A stretch of 64,000 nt of DNA, taken from the NCBI GenBank assembly GCA_028293325.1, contig JAQGPA010000131.1, forward strand, positions 1 through 64,000. The letters are read 5' to 3'. Within the stretch, counting starts at the first letter, position 1. Each line of letters begins with the position of its first letter. This document shows, in pieces, positions 28,824-38,100 of this stretch. Position numbers and translations under genes: made by a program. Origin of the DNA: Pedosphaera sp. GTDB taxonomy: Bacteria > Verrucomicrobiota > Verrucomicrobiia > Limisphaerales > Pedosphaeraceae. The notes under the pieces were generated by a model, which was not told the origin of the DNA, did not search any database, and worked only from the letters and a program-made list of their open reading frames with translations.

Positions 28824-31238
28824 TCATTTAGTTTTTGGAATGCGCTGAACAAATGTCATTGTGGACGGCGGAAAATCCGCCGGGTCCGCGCCTAATTTTT
28901 CGTTTGGCGTGTTGCCCATTTGAAGTTCAAGCGTTCCGCCGTTGGCGATGTCGGCGTGTTTGAACCAGACTTGATTCAATGGTTTGCCATTCAGCCGGAT
29001 GCTTTGGATGTATTTGTTATCGCGAGAATTTTCTTTGCAGATAATTTTCAGCGTTTTGCCATTGTGAAGTTTGATGGTAACTCGATTAAACACCGGACTG
29101 CACAAATCATAAATCGGCACACCGGGCGTCACGGGGTAAAGCCCCATCATCGAAAAGACAACAAACGCGCTCATGCCGCCACCGTCTTCGTCTCCTGGCA
29201 TGCCCAGAGTGGTGTCAGTGAACCAGGTGTCGAGCAACATGCGGACGCGCTTCTGGGTTTTCCACGGCGCACCGAGATAGTTGTAGATGTAGGGAATGTG
29301 CAGACTAGGTTCGTTGCCCATGGAAAATTGTCCGACGAGACCGCTGGCGTCGGGGAATTTATACCAGAAGTCATACTTGCTCATGCCCAGCGGTTCACGA
29401 AAAAATTGATCCAACTTTGCTTCGGCATTGGCACGTCCCCCCATCAATTCAAACAATCCTTGCAAGTCGTGTTGAACATCCCAATCGTAGGTGTAGCCAT
29501 TGTTTTCAGTAGTGTAATCGCGTCCACCTTGTCCGCCGGAAAATCCGGGGTCATACGGCTCAATCCAATTACCATCGGCGTCTTTTGGCCACGCATGGCC
29601 TTTATCTCGGCGGAATATATTTTTGTAATCCCCCGCGCGCTTCAGGAAAAATTGATAATCAGCGTCATTTCCCAATGCATGTGCAATCTGGGCCGTGCAC
29701 CAATCATCATAACTTTGTGCCTCGGTGACGGAAATTGACTGGCGACGTTCGCGCGGTTGAACCCGGTCAATGGTTTCCTTTTCTTCGGGATGAAGCCCCG
29801 GCATGTAGCCATGTTCGGCCAGGAAATCATCCAAGGAACATTTCGGCCCTCGACGCCAAGGTAGCCAGGTTCCTTCGACCGAATTCTTGCGAACGCCCGC
29901 ATAGCCCGTTGCCAAATCGAAATTGGTGACGCCTTTGGCCCAGACATCGGCCATCCAAGCGGCGGCGTGATTACCGGTCATACATTCGTGGTTCCCCCAG
30001 AGGACGGCGAATACCGGCATCCATCCAGATTGTTCATACATGCGGACATAGGACTGGACCTTGTCAGCCTCCATTTCCGGATTCAACAGAGTCTGCAACG
30101 GCTCCAAGGCGCGATAAGTGTCCCAAAGCCAATTATCCACATAGAATGGACGGGAATCCTGATGCACTTGATGATCAAAGGCACTGTAATACTGGCCATC
30201 CTCAGTGATATTGACCATACGCTCATAAGAGCGATACAGCGAGGTGTAAAAGACCCGTTTTTGTTCCGGCGTGCCGCCTTCGACTTGAATCTGCCCGAGA
30301 ACTTCATTCCAACGATCCCTGGCACTGCGTTTGATCTTGTCGAAGTTCCACGTCGGAATTTGTTCCTGTAAATTTCTCTTTGCCTGTTCAATACTGATGA
30401 ATGAAATGCCATAGCGAAATTCCAGGACCTTTTGTCCGTCCGGCGCTGAAATAGTCATCTGTTTTCCATTGCGACTGTTGCTTGTTTGAATTGTCACGGG
30501 TGCGCTGAACTCTCCGTAAACGAACGCGTGCATAACTCCGGAAGATCGCTCTCCTTCACCGGTAATACGTTCTGTGCCTGAAATGGTATTATTATCACTG
30601 GAAAGATCACCACCCCGACGATTTGCCAGCAATACGACGGGCTTGCCTGAAGGAAAGGTGAAACGGAAATAGCCACAATGTTCGGTCGGCGTAAATTCAG
30701 TTTGAATCAACGAGCTGTCAAACCGCGCGGAATAGTAATACGGCGTCTGGACTTCCTGATCATAAGCCACCGGGCGATTCCATGCGTCCGGCAAACCATC
30801 ACCGGGCATCAGCCAGAACAACTCGCCCAAGCGATGTGAAATGATGGTCAACGGAAACGAGCGGATTTGATCATCCAACTGGTCTTTTCGCACGGGATAA
30901 ACGCGCACCATGCTGTTGGGCAAAGAGACGGTGGCACGCGTCGGTTCAAGCATAAACCCCTGCCCGCCCATTGCGGGATTAACAAATTCGCTCTGCGCTC
31001 GCGCGGTTTCTATATTTATAAAAATCGCAAGGAAGGCCAGCCAAAGCCAGCCAGCAAGCTGGAGGGATGAAATCCCCCCTAAAATGGCAAAGAGCATCCG
31101 AGGCAGACATTTTTGGACGATAGATTTTACTGCGCGAGTCACTCCAGCCATATGGAAATAAAAGCCCCCCCCGCGACAGATGCATCCGAGGTGAAGCAGT
31201 GCGCGACCAAGAGCAGTTTGAGACAAGAATAGTTTCAT
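28824..31238 (-). CDS. GH92 exo-alpha-mannosidase
   Basis: About 800 residues; GH92 enzymes are calcium-dependent inverting exo-alpha-mannosidases. The N-terminal beta-sandwich begins at SEFVNPAMGGQGFMLEPT instead of the usual NPFIGTGG-GHTYPG, so the family's first motif is altered. The (alpha/alpha)6 barrel is complete: DNWLWDTYRALEPLQTLL, WGNHECMTGNHAAAWMAD, QGLFELMGGR, SMGNEPSLHIPYIYN and GDEDGGGMSAFVVFSMMG. The start is debatable. The ATG at 31238 has a good TTAGGA site, but residues 1-47 look non-natural; a plain signal peptide (LAGWLWLAFLAIFINIETARA) would be reached from the ATG at 31097, after a hairpin-rich DNA stretch at 31051-31076. Last gene of the permease-ROK-GH71/99-GH92 operon. 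The motif set resembles a GH92 subgroup whose members may differ from classical alpha-1,2-mannosidases. Confidence 0.9.
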   Translation of the reverse strand: MKLFLSQTALGRALLHLGCICRGGGFYFHMAGVTRAVKSIVQKCLPRMLFAILGGISSLQLAGWLWLAFLAIFINIETARAQSEFVNPAMGGQGFMLEPTRATVSLPNSMVRVYPVRKDQLDDQIRSFPLTIISHRLGELFWLMPGDGLPDAWNRPVAYDQEVQTPYYYSARFDSSLIQTEFTPTEHCGYFRFTFPSGKPVVLLANRRGGDLSSDNNTISGTERITGEGERSSGVMHAFVYGEFSAPVTIQTSNSRNGKQMTISAPDGQKVLEFRYGISFISIEQAKRNLQEQIPTWNFDKIKRSARDRWNEVLGQIQVEGGTPEQKRVFYTSLYRSYERMVNITEDGQYYSAFDHQVHQDSRPFYVDNWLWDTYRALEPLQTLLNPEMEADKVQSYVRMYEQSGWMPVFAVLWGNHECMTGNHAAAWMADVWAKGVTNFDLATGYAGVRKNSVEGTWLPWRRGPKCSLDDFLAEHGYMPGLHPEEKETIDRVQPRERRQSISVTEAQSYDDWCTAQIAHALGNDADYQFFLKRAGDYKNIFRRDKGHAWPKDADGNWIEPYDPGFSGGQGGRDYTTENNGYTYDWDVQHDLQGLFELMGGRANAEAKLDQFFREPLGMSKYDFWYKFPDASGLVGQFSMGNEPSLHIPYIYNYLGAPWKTQKRVRMLLDTWFTDTTLGMPGDEDGGGMSAFVVFSMMGLYPVTPGVPIYDLCSPVFNRVTIKLHNGKTLKIICKENSRDNKYIQSIRLNGKPLNQVWFKHADIANGGTLELQMGNTPNEKLGADPADFPPSTMTFVQRIPKTK
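31051..31076. repeat. Two adjacent short inverted repeats in the GH92 leader region
   Basis: CCAGCAAGCTGG (31051-31062) and GGGATGAAATCCC (31064-31076) are two back-to-back hairpins in the part of the frame that encodes an unusual N-terminal extension (GGISSLQLAGW). They look like an interspersed element inserted near the gene start rather than ordinary coding sequence; this is inference from composition only. Confidence 0.4.
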
Positions 31239-31314
31239 AAATCCTAATTTGTTGAAGTCAAATATAAGTTTCTGCTTTATACGTGGAAATGAATGGTAAA
31301 AATCGTTTTGCAGA

Positions 31315-32655
31315 TTAGTGAACCAACGACCCCGGCTGATTTTTTAAGTGATTAAGTCGCACGGCCTCACCGCGGAGCGGAATTTGTTTTGAAAAGGAAA
31401 TTTCTCCGCGCAACATTTTTCCGGCCTGGCCGGTCAACCACAAATAGTGATCGGTCGGCATGCCTTCGTAATCACACAATTGGACGCCGGCCGGAGGGTT
31501 GTTGGAGCATTTGAAAATGGCCGTGCCTTCATCCATTTCATCGAACATGGCCACATACAGCATTTTGGCATTGGCATGAATGGCTCCGCTGATTTCGCTC
31601 CAATAAAACCGTCCCTTTTGACGGGGAATCTGGTTCAGCGGAAAAAGCATGGCATTGTCACCTTTACCATGATTGTGCATATTATACCAGCTGAAGCCGG
31701 CAGAAACACACGGCGCATAATCCACGTGTCGTTCAGCACACCAGGCTATATCCGCCTTGACCTGCTCTTCATAGCGCGTCTCATCAAAAAATTGCACAAG
31801 CGGCGAGAACCGCTGCACCATCCACGGCATGACGATGTCCGCCGACTTAATCAATTGATGCAGATACGGATCGGGGTTGGTATCCACGTTCAAATCCCGA
31901 AAATAGGTTGGCACGCCGAGCATCACAGAGCAACCACCGTATTCAGGATCATGTTTAAGAAAGTTAATTGCCTTTTCGATGCCTATGTTGCGTATGTTGT
32001 AACCGCGATCCGGAAAACCCAATCCCCAGATGACAACCAATGGTTTTCCCCGGTGATAAAGATAGTTGTTGGCTGGCTGCGCAGTGATTTTTAATTCATC
32101 CACCAGTTCCTTCCAGTCCTGGATGATTGCTGAACAATCTTCACCCCTGTCCCGAAGGCCGGACAAGTCATACATCACCGAAATCGCCCGGCCATATTTT
32201 TGCGAGGACTTTACCGCATGCTCCAGAACCACACGGCTTTTTTTCCGGCTGTCCACCGTGCGCAGGCCACCGAAAAAACGCTGCACAAAGGCACCATCAA
32301 TTCCATATTCCTGCATCCAGCGAAAGTGCAGGTCAGTCGTGCTTTGATCTATCGAACTGAAAACACGGGCTGGCGTTCCATCCTTGTTCGTGAGCGTGGT
32401 CTGGTAAGTCATCTCATATTCTGACGCATCCGGCCAAAGATCAGGATGCAAAGTCGTCGTGGTCAGCGCGCCGCGATCGCTGTAATGGCTCCACCCTTCG
32501 TCCGAACCATCGCCATCTGCGCGAAACCAGCCTTGATAACCACACATGACGCGGCCCTCATAGGTTGGGAAGTTGGATGACGAGCTGTGCTTGCTCTGCG
32601 CCTGAGACGTAACGCAACACACCAGACAAAACACGACCAGAATGCATTTGTTCAT
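31315..32655 (-). CDS. Secreted glycoside hydrolase family 71/99-like protein
   Basis: 446 residues with a signal peptide (MNKCILVVFCLVCCVTSQAQ). The same landmarks as in the protein at 7145-8632 appear in order: RVMCGYQGWFRADGDGS, HFRWMQEYGIDGAFVQRF, VMYDLSGLRDRG, GKPLVVIWGLGFPDRG, MLGVPTYFRDL, AGFSWYNMH and LYVAMFDEMDEGTAIFKC. The two are clearly paralogues without the N-terminal extension here. Expected to cut alpha-linked mannan or glucan outside the cytoplasm. Its ATG overlaps the TGA of the ROK gene by 4 bp, and it is followed by a GH92 gene, a pairing consistent with an endo-acting and an exo-acting enzyme on alpha-mannan. Confidence 0.9.
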   Translation of the reverse strand: MNKCILVVFCLVCCVTSQAQSKHSSSSNFPTYEGRVMCGYQGWFRADGDGSDEGWSHYSDRGALTTTTLHPDLWPDASEYEMTYQTTLTNKDGTPARVFSSIDQSTTDLHFRWMQEYGIDGAFVQRFFGGLRTVDSRKKSRVVLEHAVKSSQKYGRAISVMYDLSGLRDRGEDCSAIIQDWKELVDELKITAQPANNYLYHRGKPLVVIWGLGFPDRGYNIRNIGIEKAINFLKHDPEYGGCSVMLGVPTYFRDLNVDTNPDPYLHQLIKSADIVMPWMVQRFSPLVQFFDETRYEEQVKADIAWCAERHVDYAPCVSAGFSWYNMHNHGKGDNAMLFPLNQIPRQKGRFYWSEISGAIHANAKMLYVAMFDEMDEGTAIFKCSNNPPAGVQLCDYEGMPTDHYLWLTGQAGKMLRGEISFSKQIPLRGEAVRLNHLKNQPGSLVH

Positions 32656-33140
32656 GAAAGTTTATTCAGAGCGAGAGCATAGGCGCCGATGGCGACGGCT
32701 TCGCTGGTGCCGAGGCGGGAGGTGCCGAGGCCGACGCGTTGTAGCGGGTCGTATTGAATTTTCCGGCTGCTGCCGGGCACCACAATCTCGCGCGCGTCAC
32801 CTTTAAGAAATTTTTCGCGCTTCACCGGATCTTCCAGGTTGAAGGCTCGGGAGGCCAGCCGCTGGAATGGCTTGCCGTTTGGCCCGGTATAGGTGCTGTT
32901 GAGTTCCGCGACCAGCGCCGGCAAGAATAATTGGTGTCCCTCGGATAATCCGCCGCCAATCACCGCCAGTCCGTCAATCAGCGTCAAGCCATTTCCCAGC
33001 GCGTCGCCCACCACTTCGCCTAACCGGCGATAAGCCTCCACCGCTGCCGCTTGTGAGCCTTTGCTGTTTCCGTGCGCAATGGCTCCAATCTCTTTTGGAT
33101 CCTGACTGTAATCAACTGGAGACATGTCCCTTTTAAGCAT
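32652..33140 (-). CDS. N-terminally truncated ROK-family sugar kinase
   Basis: 162 residues that match only the C-terminal half of ROK kinases: EIGAIAHGNSKGSQAAAVEAYRRLGEVVGDAL, LTLIDGLAVIGGGLSEG and the tail YDPLQRVGLGTSRLGTSEAVAIGAYALAL. A full ROK kinase is about 300-350 residues; the ATP-binding DxGxT, the catalytic Asp and the CxCGxxGCxE zinc motif are missing. The upstream edge abuts the permease stop (ATGCTTAA overlap), as if an in-frame deletion removed the first half. The ATG at 33125 with AAAAGGGAC just before it is an alternative start. Unless the other half is encoded elsewhere it cannot phosphorylate sugar. It lies where a sugar kinase is expected, next to a permease. Confidence 0.8.
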   Translation of the reverse strand: MLKRDMSPVDYSQDPKEIGAIAHGNSKGSQAAAVEAYRRLGEVVGDALGNGLTLIDGLAVIGGGLSEGHQLFLPALVAELNSTYTGPNGKPFQRLASRAFNLEDPVKREKFLKGDAREIVVPGSSRKIQYDPLQRVGLGTSRLGTSEAVAIGAYALALNKLS

Positions 33141-34551
33141 TGGTTTTTACCGGCCGGCCCGCCTTATAACCGTAAAGTCCATAAAACGCGACGTAAGCGA
33201 AGGCGGACATCGGCACGATAAAGGAGGTTTGGATCCCCCAATGATCGGCGATGACTCCCTGTAATGGCGGCAGCAGCGCTCCGCCCAGAATCGCCATTAC
33301 CAGCAGCGAAGAGGCCTGGCTTTTCAACGGGCCGAGGCCTTCAATGGCCAGCGAGAAAATGTTTGACCACATCACCGAGCAAAACAAGCCCACGCCCAGG
33401 ATGCTCCATTTGGCCGTCTCACCCTCCGTGCACATGCTCGTCAGCAGTAAACCGATGATCACCGCACTGAACAAGGCCAGCATCCGGTGAGCGCTCGCTT
33501 CACCCAGATAAAACGCCACCAGCAGAACGACCAGGGCTGCGCCGTAGTGCAATGCATTGTCCTGACCGGACAACAACCAGATGGTGATGAAGGCCGCCAC
33601 CGGCACCAACGCCACCAAGGTGTGCTTCAATGTCTTCTTCATGGCGCTTAACGCAAAGGCGCCCATGAACCGGCCGATCATCAAGCCGCCCCAGTAAAAT
33701 GCCAGATACTTGCTGGCTGCCTCATGCGCCAGCCCGCCCAGCTTGGGCAGGCCCAGGTAATTAATGATGGTGCTGCCCACCGTCACCTCACCACCGACAT
33801 ACATGAAAATGGCGAGCATCCCCAACACTGTATGGGGATGCTTGAGTGCGCCGACTCCTTGGCTGATCTCTTCGGTGTTGGTGAAGTTCGGCAAATGCAT
33901 GCATTTGAAAAATATCGCCAGCAGCACAAACACACCGGCGAAGCAAAGGTAGGGAATCTTCACGGAATCCGCCCCATGGGCCTCCTTACTGGTAAAGAAA
34001 GTAAAAATCAACCAGCCGCCGATGATGGGGCCGATGGTGGTGCCCAATGAATTGAACGCCTGCGAGAGGTTCAACCGACTGGAGGCCGTTTGTTCGGGGC
34101 CAAGGATTGTGACGTAAGGGTTTGCCGCAATCTGCAACATCGCAAACCCCAAGCCCACAATGAACAAAGCCATGAGGAAAAAGGGATAGGAGGCTAACAC
34201 CGCCGCTGGATAAAATAACGCACTCCCGGTGGCGGCGATGAGCAAGCCGAGGATGACACCATTTTTATAGCCGATACGATTGATCGGATCGCCGGAAATC
34301 ATCGAGATAACATAGTAAATCAGCGAACCGATACCGTAGGCGCCGAAGAAGGCAAACTGCACCAACATGGACTGGAAGTAGCTCAACGTAAACGCGTCCT
34401 TGAAACGCGGGATCAGCACATCATTCCATACCGTCATGAAGCCCCACATAAAGAACAGGATGGTCATGAGTGCAAACGGTCCACGATACGTCCGTCCGGT
34501 CGATGCGCTCAAAAAGGCGGAGGTGGCGGTTGTTGGAGTAATGGCTGCCAT
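33133..34551 (-). CDS. FucP-type sugar:proton symporter (MFS)
   Basis: 472-residue major facilitator protein with twelve predicted helices, imports a monosaccharide with protons across the inner membrane. The sequence has the FucP/GluP signatures: MTILFFMWGFMTVWNDVLIPRFKDAF in helix 1, GLGFAMLQIAANPYVTILGP in helix 4, ASSRLNLSQAFNSLGTTIGPIIGGW and a late ALLPPLQGVIADHWG. The helix 1 motif usually reads FFLWGFxxxLND in this family. Substrate could be fucose, glucose, galactose or mannose. First gene of the operon, with a copy of the palindromic operator 90 bp upstream, so uptake appears to be coregulated with the secreted hydrolases. Ends overlapping the truncated ROK gene by 8 bp. Confidence 0.93.
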   Translation of the reverse strand: MAAITPTTATSAFLSASTGRTYRGPFALMTILFFMWGFMTVWNDVLIPRFKDAFTLSYFQSMLVQFAFFGAYGIGSLIYYVISMISGDPINRIGYKNGVILGLLIAATGSALFYPAAVLASYPFFLMALFIVGLGFAMLQIAANPYVTILGPEQTASSRLNLSQAFNSLGTTIGPIIGGWLIFTFFTSKEAHGADSVKIPYLCFAGVFVLLAIFFKCMHLPNFTNTEEISQGVGALKHPHTVLGMLAIFMYVGGEVTVGSTIINYLGLPKLGGLAHEAASKYLAFYWGGLMIGRFMGAFALSAMKKTLKHTLVALVPVAAFITIWLLSGQDNALHYGAALVVLLVAFYLGEASAHRMLALFSAVIIGLLLTSMCTEGETAKWSILGVGLFCSVMWSNIFSLAIEGLGPLKSQASSLLVMAILGGALLPPLQGVIADHWGIQTSFIVPMSAFAYVAFYGLYGYKAGRPVKTNA

Positions 34552-34612
34552 ATATTTCTAAAGTCAAAGTGCGATTTCGCTTGTTTTAAGGCGAACAGGC
34601 TGATGTGTGAAG

Positions 34613-34685
34613 AAAATACGCGAACGCATATTTTCAAAACATCCCCGAAAGCGGGGACTAGCCAAATTGAAATTCCTGATATTTT
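34613..34685. promoter_or_regulatory. Palindromic operator site 4 with -10 boxes on both sides
   Basis: Palindrome TCCCCGAAAGCGGGGA at 34642-34657. On the minus strand TATTTT follows after 23 nt (34618-34613) and would serve the permease operon at 34551. On the plus strand TATTTT follows after 22 nt (34680-34685) but no gene is recognised downstream before 35191. Confidence 0.65.
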
Positions 34686-35121
34686 TAATTAAACACACGT
34701 CATGTGACCCGAAAATGAAGTCACGCCATGGTATTGCAGCGGATACGGAACCGACAACCTGCGGTGCGCTCCATGACATTGCGAACGCGTCGCTACCCGC
34801 CACCCGGAAGATGACCGGAGTGTGACAACCGGATAAACAAGGAACAGACAATAGTATTGTATTAGCGGTTTTCTCCGTGCATCAATCACATATCTTTTAT
34901 ACACGTTACTCCGGCTTTGTGGGCCATTCCTGAAGAGCTTCGGTAGCAGCCGGTCAAGGACGACCTTTGGACGACCTTTGAACAGCCAAGTTTGCGGACA
35001 AGAATATCTGTTCTCCAAAAGGTTAATGACACGCAAAAGGTTTGGAAGGCTTGACTGCGACACAATCGTTGCCGGCGAGCCCGGTAAATTCATGCAGTGA
35101 GATATCTCTCTTAAACAAAAA

Positions 35122-35151
35122 GGCCGCCGGGCGATTGTCCGCCCGGCGGCC
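35122..35151 (-). terminator. Intrinsic terminator of the PATR protein gene
   Basis: A perfect 12-bp stem, GGCCGCCGGGCG at 35122-35133 with its complement at 35140-35151, and a 6-nt loop. On the minus strand it is followed by TTTTTGTTTAA. It lies about 40 nt after the stop codon of the gene ending at 35192. Confidence 0.88.
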
Positions 35152-35191
35152 CTTGCTTTGCAAGTCCGTCGGTTCTGACTCCAGCAGGCCC

Positions 35192-38100
35192 TTACGGGGC
35201 CTGGAAGATGAAGAACTGCTGCTTGTTGGTCCCACTCACCGTACCGGTGAAGGTGAAGTTACCACTGCCATCGAAGTTGCTCGTGCCCACCACCGTCCAG
35301 TTGGTCAGATTGTTGGTCACCGTCAGGGAGGTCAGCACGCTGTAGGTGCCGTTGGGCGCTCCGCCCGTGCCGCTGATCGTCAGGTTGGTGCCGCCGCTCA
35401 ACGTGATGGGGCCCAGGTGCGGGGGCAAGGGCACGCTGGCCGAGGAGACCGCGAGGGTACCGTTTACGGCCAGGTTGTTGGTGTTCCAGGTCAGGCCCGC
35501 TCCGGGAGTGGCCGGTGAGAGGGTGGCAAAGGCACCCGCATAGCTGGTGGCGTTAAACAGCTTGAAGGAGTCGCCCCCCGCCAAGGTGCCGTTGATGGTC
35601 ACGCTAAGCGTGCCCCCGTAGGTCAGGGTGGCCCCGCTGCTCAAGAGGTCATTAGTGCCGCCCACCTTGTTGATGTCCATGGCCGTGGTGCCAGCCAGGG
35701 TGATGTTGTTCGTCACGCTGAGGATGCCCGCACCGGCTTCACCGGGGGAGACGGTTGTGCCTGCACCGGCGGTGAGGCTGCCGTTGATCTGGCCGTTGCC
35801 CTGCACGGTCTGGGAGCCGCTCAAGACGAGCGTGCCGCCCGCCGCTTGGCTCACGTCCAACACCGAGTTGGTGGCCACGATGTCAATAATCAGGCTGTTG
35901 GTCAGCGGACTGGTGCCGATGATGGCCAAGGTGCCGTTGCTAATCACTGTATTGCCTAAGTAGCTGTTGGTGTCCAAGTTCAACAGACCTGCGCCGGTTT
36001 TGACCAATCCGCCGCTGCCGGAGACCGCACCGTTAATGGCAAGAATGCTGTCAGCCGCAGTCACGTTAAAGACGCAGTTGCTACTAACCAAGGTAACTCC
36101 AGCGGTAGCGGCAAGCGCGGCAGTTGTGGTGGGCGTACTATTTCGCAGAGTGCCGGAATTGAAGGTCACCGTCTGGATGGTCTCGCTGTCGCCGTTCATT
36201 TCCACTGTGCCGCCTCCCAAGACGAGGGTTGTGGTGGGCCCCATCTCAGTGCCCGTGACGCCAAGCATCACCAGCGTGCCATTGGTATTAACCGTGGTCG
36301 TATTGCCGGCGACGGCCCTCGCACCTGAGTCTTTATTAAAGTTAACCGTCCCGCCATTAATGGTCATGGCAAGAGTGTTATCAGACGTGCTGCCGCCGAT
36401 GGTCCAACTGCCTGTGCCATTAACGGTCACACCTGGTCCATTATGGCCATCGAGCCCGCCTTCAGTCATAAGCGTATTACTCTGAAGGGTCAATGTTGTG
36501 GCCGCAACGTTCACGGAGGCCGCACCGAGATCCAGATTTGTGGTGCCCTTGAAGATGATACTGCCAGACCAGTTCATCAGACTAGGCTGCGTGCCGCTTA
36601 GTGCGACAGTGGATCCGCTGGTGTTGTCAAGTGTCCCCCCGTTGATGTCGAACCGTCCCGTGCCAACGGCACCATCGGCGTTGATGTTCAACGTGCCCGC
36701 ATTAAGCTGCATGCCGCCCGCAAACGTGTTCGCATTCGAGAGTGTCAACGTTCCATTGCCTTGCTTGACCAATTGATAATTTTGTCCATTGTCGGTGATC
36801 TGGTTCCCGACCGTGAGGGTGTTGGAAACAACTGTCAATACCACCGAAACATTGCCCAAGGTCACCTGACCGTGGCCAAGATCGAAGTTGGTGGAACCCA
36901 CAAAGGTCCAGTCGTCAATCCAGTTTACCGGGATGGGCGTGGCCGTATTCAACACGATGGCGTGTCCACTGGTGTTGTCAAACTTCGCGCCCGTGTTGAG
37001 GTTCAGCGGTCCCGTGCCAATGGCGGAATTAGCACCGCCATTGCCACCGTAGTTGATGTTCAACTGGCCGGGGCTGGAAACCGTGGTGCCGCCGCTGTAA
37101 GTATTCGCATTTGAGAGCGTCAAGGAACCGGCTCCAGTTACGTTCACAGCCGCGGTTCCACCAATCACGCCAGTGCCAGAGATGATGTAACTCTTGGTGG
37201 CGTTATTGGCCGTCACACTGCGCGGGTTGTTTAAAGTGGTGTTCAAGGTTACCGTGATCGGCGAAGTTCCAGTGGCTGTATCGTCGAACAAGACGTCCTT
37301 GGTGCCGTCATCTGTGTATTTGGCAGAGACGCCAAATTGCTTCCAATTGAACGTGGTGGTGTCCCAAGTGCCATTGCCGACTGCCCAAGTGAGGGCGGGA
37401 CTGACGGTCGAAATTATATGCAAATCAATGGACTTGTTGCCAGTATTGTTGACGATGTTTGCAGAGGTCGCACCCGGTGGTAAAAAGACGATCGTGGTCG
37501 GCGGAGTGCCGGAGAGCGTGCCGGTGTATTGGATAAGCGGATAAGTGCCAGTGGGAATAGCGGTGCCGTCAACAACAATGGTCGGTGTGACCGTGAAGGC
37601 AAGATTTCCTTTGGCTTGAATCGGAGCCACGGTGGTGCTCGGAGCAAGACCGCCGTAATTAATGGACAGCGTGGGCGTGCCCGCAGCAAAAGTCAGATTG
37701 GTCATTGTCCAACTTTGTCCCGCGTTGGCAACCAGGTTTGAAACGACGGGCAAGCCTGCCGCGGCCCCCGAACCGTCAAGAATGACGTCCCCACTCTTGG
37801 GCAAATTAACCGTGGAAACCACCAGCGTTCCGTTGGAGACGACCGTCGTGCCGGCATAGTTGTTGGTGCCGGTCAAGGTCAGCACACCAGCGCCTGTTTT
37901 GTTAAATCCGCCAGGCCCGGTGAGCGCACCGGAAAGCGATATGTTAAATGGAGACGTAGACGCATCCGCGCATTGGAAAGTGATATTGCCGTTGAGCGTG
38001 GCAAGCGTCATCGGAACGGACGAAATCCAGCTCTGCAATGCCCCCACAGTGCCGCCGGACAACGAGACGTTGTTGGTCAGGGGGACACCCGTACCAAACC

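Larger units (their letters stand above)
34552..35191. other. Intergenic region with operator site 4, a short tandem repeat and a terminator
   Basis: 640 bases between the permease operon start and the PATR gene stop. It holds operator site 4, a tandem 11-bp direct repeat GGACGACCTTT at 34958-34968 and 34969-34979, and the terminator at 35122-35151. No supported gene; small frames on both strands look like noise. Since the operator has a plus-strand -10, an RNA or the remains of a lost gene may lie at 34690-34930. Confidence 0.5.

Noticed and set aside
31447-32094. Plus-strand open frame of 215 codons opposite the GH71/99-like gene
   Set aside because: Shadow of a clearly recognisable gene; no domain of its own.
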